From: Synoicihabitans lomoniglobus
Lineage (GTDB): Bacteria > Verrucomicrobiota > Verrucomicrobiia > Opitutales > Opitutaceae
Direction of reading: 5' to 3'
Length of the DNA: 64,000 bases
NCBI RefSeq assembly: GCF_029023725.1
Contig: NZ_CP119075.1
Coordinates: 3,033,501-3,097,500 of the forward strand
Of this stretch, positions 17,313 to 25,314 are shown piece by piece. Positions within the stretch are counted from its first letter, which is position 1. Each line of letters begins with the position of its first letter. The notes below the pieces were generated by a model that searched no databases, was not told the origin of the DNA, and worked only from the letters and a program-made list of their open reading frames with translations. The position numbers and the translations under genes were made by a program.

Positions 17313-18218
17313 ATGACCGTGCGAGTCGGGTGCAGCCTCGGCTATCGCGCCACCGGCGACGCGACCTTGTTGCTCAATCTGCGTCCGCAAACGCATGCAG
17401 CGCACGCGGTCATATTTGAAGCGCTGACGATTGGGGACGAACTCCCCACCGAGTCGTTTGGTGACAGTCACGGCAACCACATGTTGCGGGGCCGACTCAG
17501 CCCCGGAGAACATTTTCTGCGCTACGACGCCATCGTGGCCGTGACCTCGCAGCCAGACGATCAGGGGGCCCACGCCTCGTCCTCTTCTCCGGCGGCCCAT
17601 TTGCCCCCGGAGGTGCTGCGCTACGCCTTTCCCAGTCGTTACGCCGATTCTGACAAATTGGTGAACTTTGCCTGGCAACACTTCGGCCACATCGCCGACG
17701 GTTATCCCCGCGTGCGCGCGATCAGCCAGTGGATTCACGAGAACATCGAATACCGCTACGGCTCCGGGGTCACGGAGATGAGTGCCTGGGATGTGTTGCG
17801 ACGCGGCCATGGCGTTTGCCGGGATTTCGCGCATCTCGCAATCGCGCTCAACCGCACGTTCAACGTGCCCGCGCGTTACGTCACCGGGCACATGCCTGAC
17901 ATTGGTTTTCCCGATCCCGAAAACCACATGGATTTCCATGCCTACGCCGAAGTCTATCTCGGAGACCGTTGGTATACCACCGATGCGCGCTTCCACGTCC
18001 CCCGCATCGGCCGCATCAAGGTTTCCTGCGGATTGGATGCCGTGGACGGCGCGTTCTCCACGATTTTCGGCGGCGCGAACTTGTCCTACTTTCAGGTTTG
18101 GGCCTACCAAGTGAAGCATGGCACTGTCGGCGTCGGCGACCCGCTCGACTTCACCCAACGGCTCGACAACCAGACGACCATCGTCACCGAAGCGCCCTAC
18201 TTCGTGCCGGAACGGTAG
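17313..18218 (+). CDS. Transglutaminase-like cysteine peptidase family protein
   Basis: 301 residues from the ATG at 17313; an ATG at 17286 in frame is also possible. An N-terminal beta domain (TVRVGCSLGYRATGDATLLLNLRP) is followed by a transglutaminase-like core. The triad is visible: Cys169 in GHGVCRDFAHLAI, His in MDFHAYAEVYL, Asp in YTTDARFHVPRIG. There is no signal peptide, so it is probably cytosolic. Such proteins act as peptidases or amidases on unknown peptides, and in some bacteria accompany circularly permuted ATP-grasp and alpha-E proteins, which are not seen here. It stands between the GIY-YIG gene and convergent small genes. Confidence 0.88.
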   Translation: MTVRVGCSLGYRATGDATLLLNLRPQTHAAHAVIFEALTIGDELPTESFGDSHGNHMLRGRLSPGEHFLRYDAIVAVTSQPDDQGAHASSSSPAAHLPPEVLRYAFPSRYADSDKLVNFAWQHFGHIADGYPRVRAISQWIHENIEYRYGSGVTEMSAWDVLRRGHGVCRDFAHLAIALNRTFNVPARYVTGHMPDIGFPDPENHMDFHAYAEVYLGDRWYTTDARFHVPRIGRIKVSCGLDAVDGAFSTIFGGANLSYFQVWAYQVKHGTVGVGDPLDFTQRLDNQTTIVTEAPYFVPER

Positions 18219-18261
18219 AGCGGCCTTTGCCTTTGTTTCGTTCGGACCGAGCGGAAACGGC

Positions 18262-18399
18262 TTACTTCTTCTTACCGGCGTTCAGTTTGGTCGCTTGCTG
18301 CGCGGTAATCTGGCGCTGCTTCTGTGCGTTGACGCCATCCGTTTTGGCCTGCTTCTGCGCCGCCTTTTTCTGATTCGATTTAGGTGATCTGTCGCCCAT
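18262..18399 (-). CDS. Small Lys/Gln-rich basic protein, 45 residues
   Basis: The ATG at 18399 opens a 45-codon frame ending with TAA at 18262-18264. It begins MGDRSPKSNQKKAAQKQAK and ends ATKLNAGKKK. About a third of residues are Lys or Arg and a fifth Gln, so a highly charged, possibly disordered, nucleic-acid-binding protein. I recall similar tiny 'MGDRSPKSNQKK' proteins in other bacteria without a known role. It lies 45 nt downstream of the rpoZ-like stop on the same strand and may share its transcript. Confidence 0.7.
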   Translation of the reverse strand: MGDRSPKSNQKKAAQKQAKTDGVNAQKQRQITAQQATKLNAGKKK

Positions 18400-18444
18400 G
18401 GGTTTGCTTTGGACTGAGTTTGGAGTGGTTAAAAAAGCGATCGA

Positions 18445-18708
18445 CTAGGCGTTGCCCAAGAGAGAAGCCAACGTCCGCGCTCGTGGTTCCACCGCCAGCG
18501 TCTGCGATTCGGATTCCCCCAGGGTGTAGCTGATCTTGCCCTCGGCGATTTCGCGCAGCGCCAGATCTTCCAACGCCAGCTTTTCCAAGGATTCAATCAT
18601 GGGGCGCGCCCCGCGACGAAGTTGTTTCACGCGACGTGAAACCACGTTCACGAGGATATTGGGATCATCAATGACCTTAAAGGCACTCTGCAGATAGTCG
18701 TTGCGCAT
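18445..18708 (-). CDS. rpoZ: DNA-directed RNA polymerase omega subunit
   Basis: 87 residues. The N-terminal DYLQSAFKVIDDPNILVNVVSRRVKQLRRGARPMI matches the omega fold, with the conserved 'R..QL..G..P' helix, and LALEDLALREIAEGKISY matches the following family segment. Omega binds the beta' subunit C-terminus and helps polymerase assembly. The length is usual for the family. In many bacteria rpoZ lies next to gmk or spoT; neither is here. The gene is divergent from eutB. Confidence 0.85.
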   Translation of the reverse strand: MRNDYLQSAFKVIDDPNILVNVVSRRVKQLRRGARPMIESLEKLALEDLALREIAEGKISYTLGESESQTLAVEPRARTLASLLGNA

Positions 18709-18925
18709 GGGATGTGGATACCGGCAGTCGTGCCGGGACGGTGCGCTTGATCGATGAAACGAGTTTCCATGATCATGGCGAACGAGTGGATTTTATTAAT
18801 TCCTTTCGGTTAACACGATACAAATCGATTTACTCGATCTAAACCGAAGCCAAAGCGGCCACAGGACAACGAGTTGACCCACATTATTTCTGTCTCCCGT
18901 GCTTCGCTCAGGTGTCGTCACCTGC
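18709..18925. promoter_or_regulatory. Divergent promoter region between rpoZ and eutBC
   Basis: A 217-bp gap, AT-rich in its middle (TTTTATTAATTCC near 18790-18803). An inverted repeat TTCGGTT (18805-18811) with AACCGAA (18842-18848) sits about 80 nt before the eutB start and could be a leader hairpin or operator. I looked for a cobalamin riboswitch, which would suit a B12 enzyme, and did not see one. Confidence 0.3.
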
Positions 18926-20353
18926 ATGTCACACGCTCCGACATCGCGCTATCCGCATCATTCGTTCAACCTCGCTCCCATGTCGGGTTGGACCTGCAAC
19001 GTTGGCGGTCGTCACCATTCCTTTGCCTCATTGCGTGAGCTCATGGCCATGGCCACGCCATTGCGTTCGGGCGACGAGTTGGCCGGCGTGGCAGCCGCAT
19101 CCGCCGAAGCACGCGTCGCCGCGCAACATTGCCTCGCCGACGTGCCGCTGACGCGTTTTCTCACCGATTTGCTCGTCCCCTACGACACCGATGAAGTCAC
19201 GCGTCTGATCATCGATACGCACGACGCCGCGGCCTTCGCGCCTGTCGCCAATCTCACCGTCGGCGCGTTTCGCGACTGGCTGCTGCGCTACGAAACCGAT
19301 GCGAGCGTCCTCACCGCTCTCGCCCCCGGACTCACTCCGGAGATGGTCGCAGCCGTCACCAAGTTGATGGCCAACCAGGACCTCGTGCTGGTCGCGAAAA
19401 AGTGCAATGTGCGCACCGCCTTTCGCAACACCCTCGGCGCCCGCGGCACGCTCGCGGTTCGTCTCCAACCCAATCACCCCACCGACGACCCGCGAGGCAT
19501 CGCCGCTTCGATCATCGACGGACTTCTCCACGGTTGCGGCGACGCCTGCATCGGCATCAACCCCGCCACCGACAACGTCGACTCCACCGTGACGCTGCTC
19601 CGTCTCCTCGACGAACTCATCACCCGCTACACCATCCCCACTCAATCGTGCGTGCTGTCCCACGTCACCACGACCATCGAAGCGATTCAACGCGGCGCCC
19701 CCGTCGACCTCGTGTTTCAGTCCATCGCCGGGACCGAGGCAGCCAATCGCAGCTTCGGCATCGACCTCGCCTTGCTCGCCGAGGCGCACGACGCGGCCCG
19801 ATCACTCCAACGCGGCACCGTCGGTCGCAACGTCATGTATTTCGAAACCGGCCAAGGCTCCGCCCTCTCCGCCGAAGCCCACCATGGCATCGATCAACAC
19901 ACCTGCGAGACACGCGCCTACGCGGTCGCCCGAGCCTTCGATCCTTTACTGGTCAACACCGTCGTCGGTTTCATCGGCCCCGAGTATCTTTACGACGGCA
20001 AGCAGATCATTCGCGCCGGGCTGGAGGACCACTGCGGCGGCAAGCTCCTCGGCCTGCCCATGGGCGTCGATGTCTGCTACACCAACCACGCCGCTGCCGA
20101 CCAGGACGATATGGACACCCTCCTCACCATGCTCGGCGTCGCGGGTTGCAACTACATCATGGGCGTGCCCGGAGCCGACGACATTATGCTCGGCTACCAA
20201 AGCACCGCGTTTCACGACAGCCACTATCTCCGCCAAGTGCTCGATTTAAAACCCGCGCCCGAATTCGCCGCTTGGCTGGACAAAATGTCGATCACCACCC
20301 CTACGGGAAAACTTCAATCCGTCACCCCCAACCACCCCTTACTCAAACCCTGA
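18926..20353 (+). CDS. eutB: Ethanolamine ammonia-lyase large subunit
   Basis: 475 residues from the ATG at 18926 (MSHAPTSRYPHH); a TTG/ATG choice at 18899 is less likely. EutB forms the catalytic TIM barrel that, with EutC and adenosylcobalamin, converts ethanolamine to acetaldehyde and ammonia. Family sequence: LMANQDLVLVAKKCNVRTAFRNT, GRNVMYFETGQGSALSAEAHHG with the substrate-binding region, and VDVCYTNHAAADQDDMD with the late NYIMGVPGADDIMLGYQ. Length is normal. eutC follows 49 nt downstream. No eutA reactivase, eutT, permease or shell-protein genes are adjacent, so degradation would be cytosolic, without a microcompartment encoded here. Confidence 0.96.
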   Translation: MSHAPTSRYPHHSFNLAPMSGWTCNVGGRHHSFASLRELMAMATPLRSGDELAGVAAASAEARVAAQHCLADVPLTRFLTDLLVPYDTDEVTRLIIDTHDAAAFAPVANLTVGAFRDWLLRYETDASVLTALAPGLTPEMVAAVTKLMANQDLVLVAKKCNVRTAFRNTLGARGTLAVRLQPNHPTDDPRGIAASIIDGLLHGCGDACIGINPATDNVDSTVTLLRLLDELITRYTIPTQSCVLSHVTTTIEAIQRGAPVDLVFQSIAGTEAANRSFGIDLALLAEAHDAARSLQRGTVGRNVMYFETGQGSALSAEAHHGIDQHTCETRAYAVARAFDPLLVNTVVGFIGPEYLYDGKQIIRAGLEDHCGGKLLGLPMGVDVCYTNHAAADQDDMDTLLTMLGVAGCNYIMGVPGADDIMLGYQSTAFHDSHYLRQVLDLKPAPEFAAWLDKMSITTPTGKLQSVTPNHPLLKP

Positions 20354-20402
20354 GTATCGTCGCTTTGGCGCAGAAACATAAGGGTTTAGCCATTTCAAAA
20401 TT

Positions 20403-21206
20403 GTGACCACCGCAACCGTTCCCGCCCCGTGGTTGAATCTTCGTCGCTTCACCGACGCTCGTATCGCGCTCGGACGCGCCGGAGGCAGCGTGCGCAGTGA
20501 GACGTTGCTTGATTTCCGCCTGGCTCACGCCCGGGCGCGCGATGCCGTGCAAGCACCGTTCAATCCCGCCGCTCTCGCCGCCACTTTCGCCGATGCCGGA
20601 ATCGCAACATTGGAACTCACCACTCAGGCCCGCGACCGCGCCACCTACTTGCGACGGCCCGATCTGGGGCGCCGCTTGGACGCTGCCGCGATAGCCGCCC
20701 TACAGCCACTCCGCGAAACACCGGCCGACGTGGCTCTGATCATCTCGGACGGACTCTCCGCACTCGCGGCACAACGCCAGGCTGCGGCCACCGCCATCGC
20801 GTTGCACCGGCACCTCACCCGGCGTGAATGGACGCTGCACCCTTTGCTGCTCGTGCCCTTTGCCCGCGTAAAATTGCAGGACGAAATCGGTGAAATCCTC
20901 GGCGTGCGCCACACCGTCATGCTCCTCGGCGAGCGCCCCGGCCTCGGCTCCCCCGACAGTCTCGGGGCCTACTTTACATATCACCCCCGAGCAGCTTGCA
21001 CCGACGCCGATCGCAACTGCGTCTCCAATATCCGCCCCGCCGGACTTCCTCCCGAAGCTGCGGCGACCAAACTCGACCTCCTACTCGCGGAGTCCTGCCG
21101 CCTCGCCATCAGTGGCGTCCAGCTCAAGGACATTCAACCGAACTCCCTTCCCGCGCCTTCGGCTGACTCTCACCCGCCAAGCTGCAACTTTCTTCGCAAG
21201 AATTGA
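20403..21206 (+). CDS. eutC: Ethanolamine ammonia-lyase small subunit
   Basis: 267 residues, GTG start at 20403. EutC binds adenosylcobalamin together with EutB. Family features: the N-terminal RFTDARIALGRAGGS then TLLDFRLAHARARDAV, the central DVALIISDGLSALA, the region FARVKLQDEIGEIL, GERPGLGSPDSLGAYFTY and the Cys-containing NCVSNIRPAGL. Length fits. Directly downstream of eutB, apparently a two-gene operon. No terminator with a T-run is seen in the 187 nt that follow. Confidence 0.96.
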   Translation: MTTATVPAPWLNLRRFTDARIALGRAGGSVRSETLLDFRLAHARARDAVQAPFNPAALAATFADAGIATLELTTQARDRATYLRRPDLGRRLDAAAIAALQPLRETPADVALIISDGLSALAAQRQAAATAIALHRHLTRREWTLHPLLLVPFARVKLQDEIGEILGVRHTVMLLGERPGLGSPDSLGAYFTYHPRAACTDADRNCVSNIRPAGLPPEAAATKLDLLLAESCRLAISGVQLKDIQPNSLPAPSADSHPPSCNFLRKN

Positions 21207-21393
21207 AAGATTTTGATTCGCGCAACCGTTCCCACCCTAACGGACCATTTCTTTATTCACTCGTTCGAAAACTCCCAACAGCGGAGTAAAAAGAAATCAG
21301 ACCGCGATATCATCATCCCTACGAGGCCCATATCACCATGGCAAAACAACCATCCCATTTAGTTCCACGCGTTTCCCCGCATGCTCCCATACT

Positions 21394-21837
21394 ATGAACA
21401 CCAATCGAAACAATCACGTCGTCCTGCTCGGAATCGGAATTGTTCTTATGCTGGCAGCTCTTCCTGCACGTTGGATGACCATCCACAATGCAACGGTCAC
21501 CGGGTTGAATACGGTTTTTAACCAGCAAACCCTTCATATCACTGGACTGAATGGATCCATCACCTTGGGTTTGAAGGTGGCGACGTGGGTAATTGTGCTC
21601 GTCGGGGTATCCGCTCTGTTTTTGTTAATTTTAAACACGTTGAAGGTGACAGCCCTTTCAAAATATCTGGTCCTAATTCCCTTGGCATTTTCCAGCATCT
21701 ATTCCGCTGCATCGATCATCGTCGGACTGGGATCGGAGCAGACCACGATGGCTTTCGGCGGATTCTTGATTCCTCTCGGTTCGGCGATTGGGCTCTATGT
21801 CTTTATCTTGAACTATCTGCAAAACAGACCGGCTTGA
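21394..21837 (+). CDS. Small integral membrane protein of unknown function
   Basis: 147 residues with four predicted membrane segments (VVLLGIGIVLMLAALPA, VATWVIVLVGVSALFLLIL, YLVLIPLAFSSIYSAASIIVG, GGFLIPLGSAIGLYVFI). A 45-residue loop after segment 1 is rich in Thr and Asn (NATVTGLNTVFNQQT) and may lie in the periplasm. Base composition is clearly more AT-rich than in neighbouring genes. No family recognised. It stands alone between eutC and tag. Confidence 0.65.
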   Translation: MNTNRNNHVVLLGIGIVLMLAALPARWMTIHNATVTGLNTVFNQQTLHITGLNGSITLGLKVATWVIVLVGVSALFLLILNTLKVTALSKYLVLIPLAFSSIYSAASIIVGLGSEQTTMAFGGFLIPLGSAIGLYVFILNYLQNRPA

Positions 21838-21998
21838 TTGGATGAGATCGCCCTTTTGAAGAAGTCCATCCGATGCGCGTCGCCATCTTCGCCTTGCAAC
21901 AAATCGAAATTCAAAGCGATGCCTGTTCACGCACACACGGTAAGATCAATAGCCCAGAGTTGCTTTAAAATAAAACCTGATCCCCCTGCAGCCACGAC

Positions 21999-22532
21999 AT
22001 GAGTTCCTACTGTGACTACGCCCCTGACCACCCCGTGCACGCGACGTATCACGATACAGAATACGGCTTTCCTATTCTCGATGACGACGGGTTGTTCGAA
22101 CGGTTAATTCTCGAAATCAACCAAGCCGGGCTTTCCTGGGAAACCATCCTGCGCAAACGCCCCCATTTCACCCGCGCTTACTCGCAATTCTCCATCAAAA
22201 AAGTCGCGGCCTACGGCGAAGCCGATCGCGCGCGGTTGCTGGGGGATGCCGGCATCATTCGCAATCGGCTCAAGGTCAACGCGGCCATCCACAACGCGCA
22301 GTGTATTCTAAAACTGCAGACGGAATTTGGTTCGTTCAAGGCGTGGCTGGACCATCACCATCCCCGGCCCAAAGCCGACTGGGTGAAGCTGTTCAAAAAC
22401 ACGTTCAAGTTCACCGGCGGCGAGATTGTGGGCGAATTTTTGATGAGCACGGGTTACCTGCCCGGAGCGCACCGACCGACCTGCCCCGTTCACGCGCAAA
22501 CCCTCGCCGCCAACCCACCGTGGAACCGGTAG
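21999..22532 (+). CDS. tag: DNA-3-methyladenine glycosylase I
   Basis: 177 residues. Tag excises 3-methyladenine from alkylated DNA. Family sequence begins with the zinc-site Cys and His (YCDYAPDHP, TYHDTEYG); the catalytic region LILEINQAGLSWETILRKR carries the Glu; KVNAAIHNAQ and LMSTGYLPGAH follow; and the C-terminal TCPVH supplies the remaining zinc ligands. Length is normal. The stop overlaps the GTG start of the downstream GNAT gene, so the two are probably translated from one message. Confidence 0.95.
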   Translation: MSSYCDYAPDHPVHATYHDTEYGFPILDDDGLFERLILEINQAGLSWETILRKRPHFTRAYSQFSIKKVAAYGEADRARLLGDAGIIRNRLKVNAAIHNAQCILKLQTEFGSFKAWLDHHHPRPKADWVKLFKNTFKFTGGEIVGEFLMSTGYLPGAHRPTCPVHAQTLAANPPWNR

Positions 22533-22987
22533 TCATTCGTCCTCCCGCCAACCCCGCCGAGTTGGCCGCCTACTACCATTTGCGCTGGGAACGCTTGCGG
22601 CGGTTGTGGGATCTGCCGCCCGGGTCGGAGCGCGACGAGCTGGAGGACGTCGCGTTTCATCTCGTGGCGGTCGTGGGCAAATCAATCGTGGGCACCGGAC
22701 GGTTGCACGGTGTCGACGCCGCAAACGCACAGGTGCGTTGCATGGCGGTGCACCCTGAGTTCGAGCGCCGCGGGATCGCGCGTGCAATTCTGCTGGCACT
22801 CGAAGCAGAGGCGCACAATCGGGGAGTGACCCGCATCCAACTCAATGCCCGCGAGTCGGCCGTGGGGTTCTACGAGAAGATGGGTTACGCCGATATCGGC
22901 AAAGGACCGTTCATGTATCGCGTCCGTCACCGCCTCATGGAAAAATGCTGGCCCCGCGCAAACCAGGCGCAGAAGTCGTCATCGTGA
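22520..22987 (+). CDS. GNAT-family N-acetyltransferase
   Basis: 155 residues from the GTG at 22520, which overlaps the end of tag by 13 nt. The same frame is open further upstream inside tag, but acetyltransferase sequence begins at VVIRPPANPAELAAYYHLRW. The acetyl-CoA motif A is VRCMAVHPEFERRGIARAIL (Q/RxxGxG/A type), and motif B includes QLNARESAVGFYEKMGY. The family resembles ElaA/PhnO-like acetyltransferases. The acceptor is unknown. Coupling to tag is seen; a link to DNA repair is not implied. Confidence 0.88.
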   Translation: MEPVVIRPPANPAELAAYYHLRWERLRRLWDLPPGSERDELEDVAFHLVAVVGKSIVGTGRLHGVDAANAQVRCMAVHPEFERRGIARAILLALEAEAHNRGVTRIQLNARESAVGFYEKMGYADIGKGPFMYRVRHRLMEKCWPRANQAQKSSS

Positions 22988-23102
22988 TCAAGTCGGTCTC
23001 CGCCCCACGACGTTCGGGACGGTCGTGATCTCCAGCTAAGCCCCGACTGGCGCGGGCTTTGCTTGAGCTGCCGGATGACCTGCGTCATGTCCGTTATTGC
23101 CC

Positions 23103-25304
23103 ATGACCTCCCCTGAATCGACCGATTCCGGGGCTACCCCAGCTCCTTCGCATTGGCTGCCCGATTTGACGGCGGCGGCGTTGTGCGCGGTCGTCACCCT
23201 CGCCTACGCCGGTAGTTTCGGCCAATTGGTCTTTGGCGGCGAATTGGCGCCCTTCGCCGGTCGCGCGGTCTTGGCGGCCTTGATCACCGGTATCTGCATG
23301 AACCTCGTGTTGTCGTGGCGGAGCTCGTTCAAGTTCTCCCTCGGCGGCGCCGATTCGAATCCGTCGGCGATTTTGGCGGCATCGGTGGCGAGCATCGCCG
23401 CCACCCTCGGCGCGGGTGCAACGTCTGGCACCGGCGAGACCGCCACGATGTTGCCTACCGTGACGGTTTATCTTTTTGGTTCGGCCGCCTTGTGCGGCTT
23501 GTGCGTCGCATTTGTCGGCGCGCGCGGCTGGGGACGCTACGTGCGCTACATCCCGTATCCAGTCGTCGGCGGTTTCCTGTCGGGCACCGGTTATCTACTG
23601 CTCGCGGGCGCGTTCAAAATGACGACCGGTCGGCGACTCAATTGGGAATTCTGGCAAGGCTGGAGCGAGGTGCCTGTCATCGCGTGGGGCACAACCGTGG
23701 TAGTGGCCGCGGGGTTGATGATCTTGTCGCGTAAATTCACCCACTACCTCGTGGTGCCGAGCATCATCGTGGCAACCATCGCTGCGTTTCATCTCATGCT
23801 CTTCGGGCTCGGCTGGGATTTCGCCTCCGCTCGGGCCGAGGGACTGCTCCTGGCTCCACTCACGCTGGGTGAATGGTCGACCTGGATCTCCCTGGACTAT
23901 GCCGCCGTCGATTGGACGGTCCTCGTATCTCACCTCGACGATGTCGGGGCCATGACGATGCTCGTCATCGTCGCAACATTGCTGAACACCACGAGTCTCG
24001 AGCACGCCACCGCCACCGACGCCAAGACCACGCGGGAGCTGGAGGCGATCGGTTGGGGCAATATCGTCGCCAGTATCATGGGAGGATTCGTCGGCATGAT
24101 TTCGTTCAATCGCAGTTGGTTGAACCGAAAAGCCGGCGCAACCACCGGTTGGGCGGCACGACTGTGCGCGTTGATGGTTGCCGCCATCGTGCTCTTTGCC
24201 CCGCAGTTGGTGGGACTGCTGCCCCGGCCGGTGCTGACAGGGTTGATCCTATATCTGGGAATTAATCTGCTCTATACGTGGCTGGTCGAAGCGCGGTCCC
24301 GGATGTTGCCGTCCGATCACCTCATCGTGATGGCGATCGTGGCCATCATCGCCGCGTTCGGCGCTGTGGCGGGCGTGGCCTGCGGCGTCATCATCGCCTG
24401 CGTGAGTCTCGCGTTCACCCTGAGTCGCAACCCGTCGATTCGCTATCGATTCACGGCGCGCAGTCGCCACGCCAACGTCGAACGACCTCCTCACGAGCAG
24501 GCGTTGCTGCAACAACACGGTGAAGAACTCCAAGGATTCTCCCTGCAGGGCATTCTCTTCTTCGGCACAGTTAACAACGTGTTGACCGACATGCGCGAAC
24601 ACCTGGAACGAGTCCGCCTGCTTCTGCTCGATTTCCGCCTCGTGCACGGCATGGATGGCTCCGCCGCCGTCGTGCTGCAGCGCGTGCAATCCTTGTGTCG
24701 CGACGCCGGCACGCGTCTGGTTTTCACGGGTCTCAACGCCGAGATGCAAGCGGCGTTGGCGGGCAGCGGTCTCGATTTTTCCGACCGCAATGTGCGCTGC
24801 TTCGACGACGTCGACCTCGGGCTCGAATGGTGCGAAGAACGCATCATCGCCCGCACCAACGAATCGACCGCGCCCCTCCCCATCGCACACAACATCATCG
24901 AAACCATCGACGCCGACTTGCTGCGGGAGTTCGAGAGTCGCGAAGTCGCCGTCGGCGAAGTCCTGATGAAGCGCGGCGATCCCGGCGACGAAATGTTCAT
25001 CATCAAACACGGACGTTTGCAGGTGCAAATCTCGTCCCGGATCGGCGGCCAGGATATCATCAAGCGTCTGCGCACCTACGGTCCGGGCACCCTCGTCGGC
25101 GAAATGGGGTTTTACTCCGGCGCCCCGCGCAGTGCCGACATCGTGAGCGTCGAACCCACGGCCGTGTATGCGATCACGCAACGTCGACTCACGGCATTGG
25201 AAGCGGCCCATCCGGGCTTCTCAGATCGCCTGCATCGCTACGTGATCAACACGCTTGCGCTGCGCCTGCGCTCGGCCAACGACGAGATTCTGCAGCTGTT
25301 GTAG
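23103..25304 (+). CDS. SulP-family anion transporter with STAS and cyclic-nucleotide-binding domains
   Basis: 733 residues from the ATG at 23103. Residues about 15-430 form the SulP/SLC26 membrane core, about 10-12 segments (ILAASVASIAATLGAGATSG, YPVVGGFLSGTGYLLL). A STAS domain covers about 455-575 (LQGILFFGTVNNVL, LLLDFRLVHGMDGSAAVVL), and a cNMP-binding domain about 595-725 (GEVLMKRGDPGDEMFIIKHG, GTLVGEMGFYSGAPRSADI). The substrate is not readable; family members carry sulfate, bicarbonate or carboxylates. The cNMP-fold cassette has GEMGFYSGAPRSA, close to the phosphate-binding cassette, so nucleotide control is plausible. Convergent with the next gene, 10 bp away. Confidence 0.9.
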   Translation: MTSPESTDSGATPAPSHWLPDLTAAALCAVVTLAYAGSFGQLVFGGELAPFAGRAVLAALITGICMNLVLSWRSSFKFSLGGADSNPSAILAASVASIAATLGAGATSGTGETATMLPTVTVYLFGSAALCGLCVAFVGARGWGRYVRYIPYPVVGGFLSGTGYLLLAGAFKMTTGRRLNWEFWQGWSEVPVIAWGTTVVVAAGLMILSRKFTHYLVVPSIIVATIAAFHLMLFGLGWDFASARAEGLLLAPLTLGEWSTWISLDYAAVDWTVLVSHLDDVGAMTMLVIVATLLNTTSLEHATATDAKTTRELEAIGWGNIVASIMGGFVGMISFNRSWLNRKAGATTGWAARLCALMVAAIVLFAPQLVGLLPRPVLTGLILYLGINLLYTWLVEARSRMLPSDHLIVMAIVAIIAAFGAVAGVACGVIIACVSLAFTLSRNPSIRYRFTARSRHANVERPPHEQALLQQHGEELQGFSLQGILFFGTVNNVLTDMREHLERVRLLLLDFRLVHGMDGSAAVVLQRVQSLCRDAGTRLVFTGLNAEMQAALAGSGLDFSDRNVRCFDDVDLGLEWCEERIIARTNESTAPLPIAHNIIETIDADLLREFESREVAVGEVLMKRGDPGDEMFIIKHGRLQVQISSRIGGQDIIKRLRTYGPGTLVGEMGFYSGAPRSADIVSVEPTAVYAITQRRLTALEAAHPGFSDRLHRYVINTLALRLRSANDEILQLL

Positions 25305-25314
25305 CCGACACCCG

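Noticed and set aside
18709-18925. Possible cobalamin riboswitch upstream of eutB
   Set aside because: No B12-box-like sequence or the expected multi-stem core was found in the leader; only one small inverted repeat.
24249-25211. A 320-codon minus-strand frame opposite the SulP gene
   Set aside because: Sequence rich in Arg, Asp and His without motifs; the plus-strand STAS and cNMP domains are clear.
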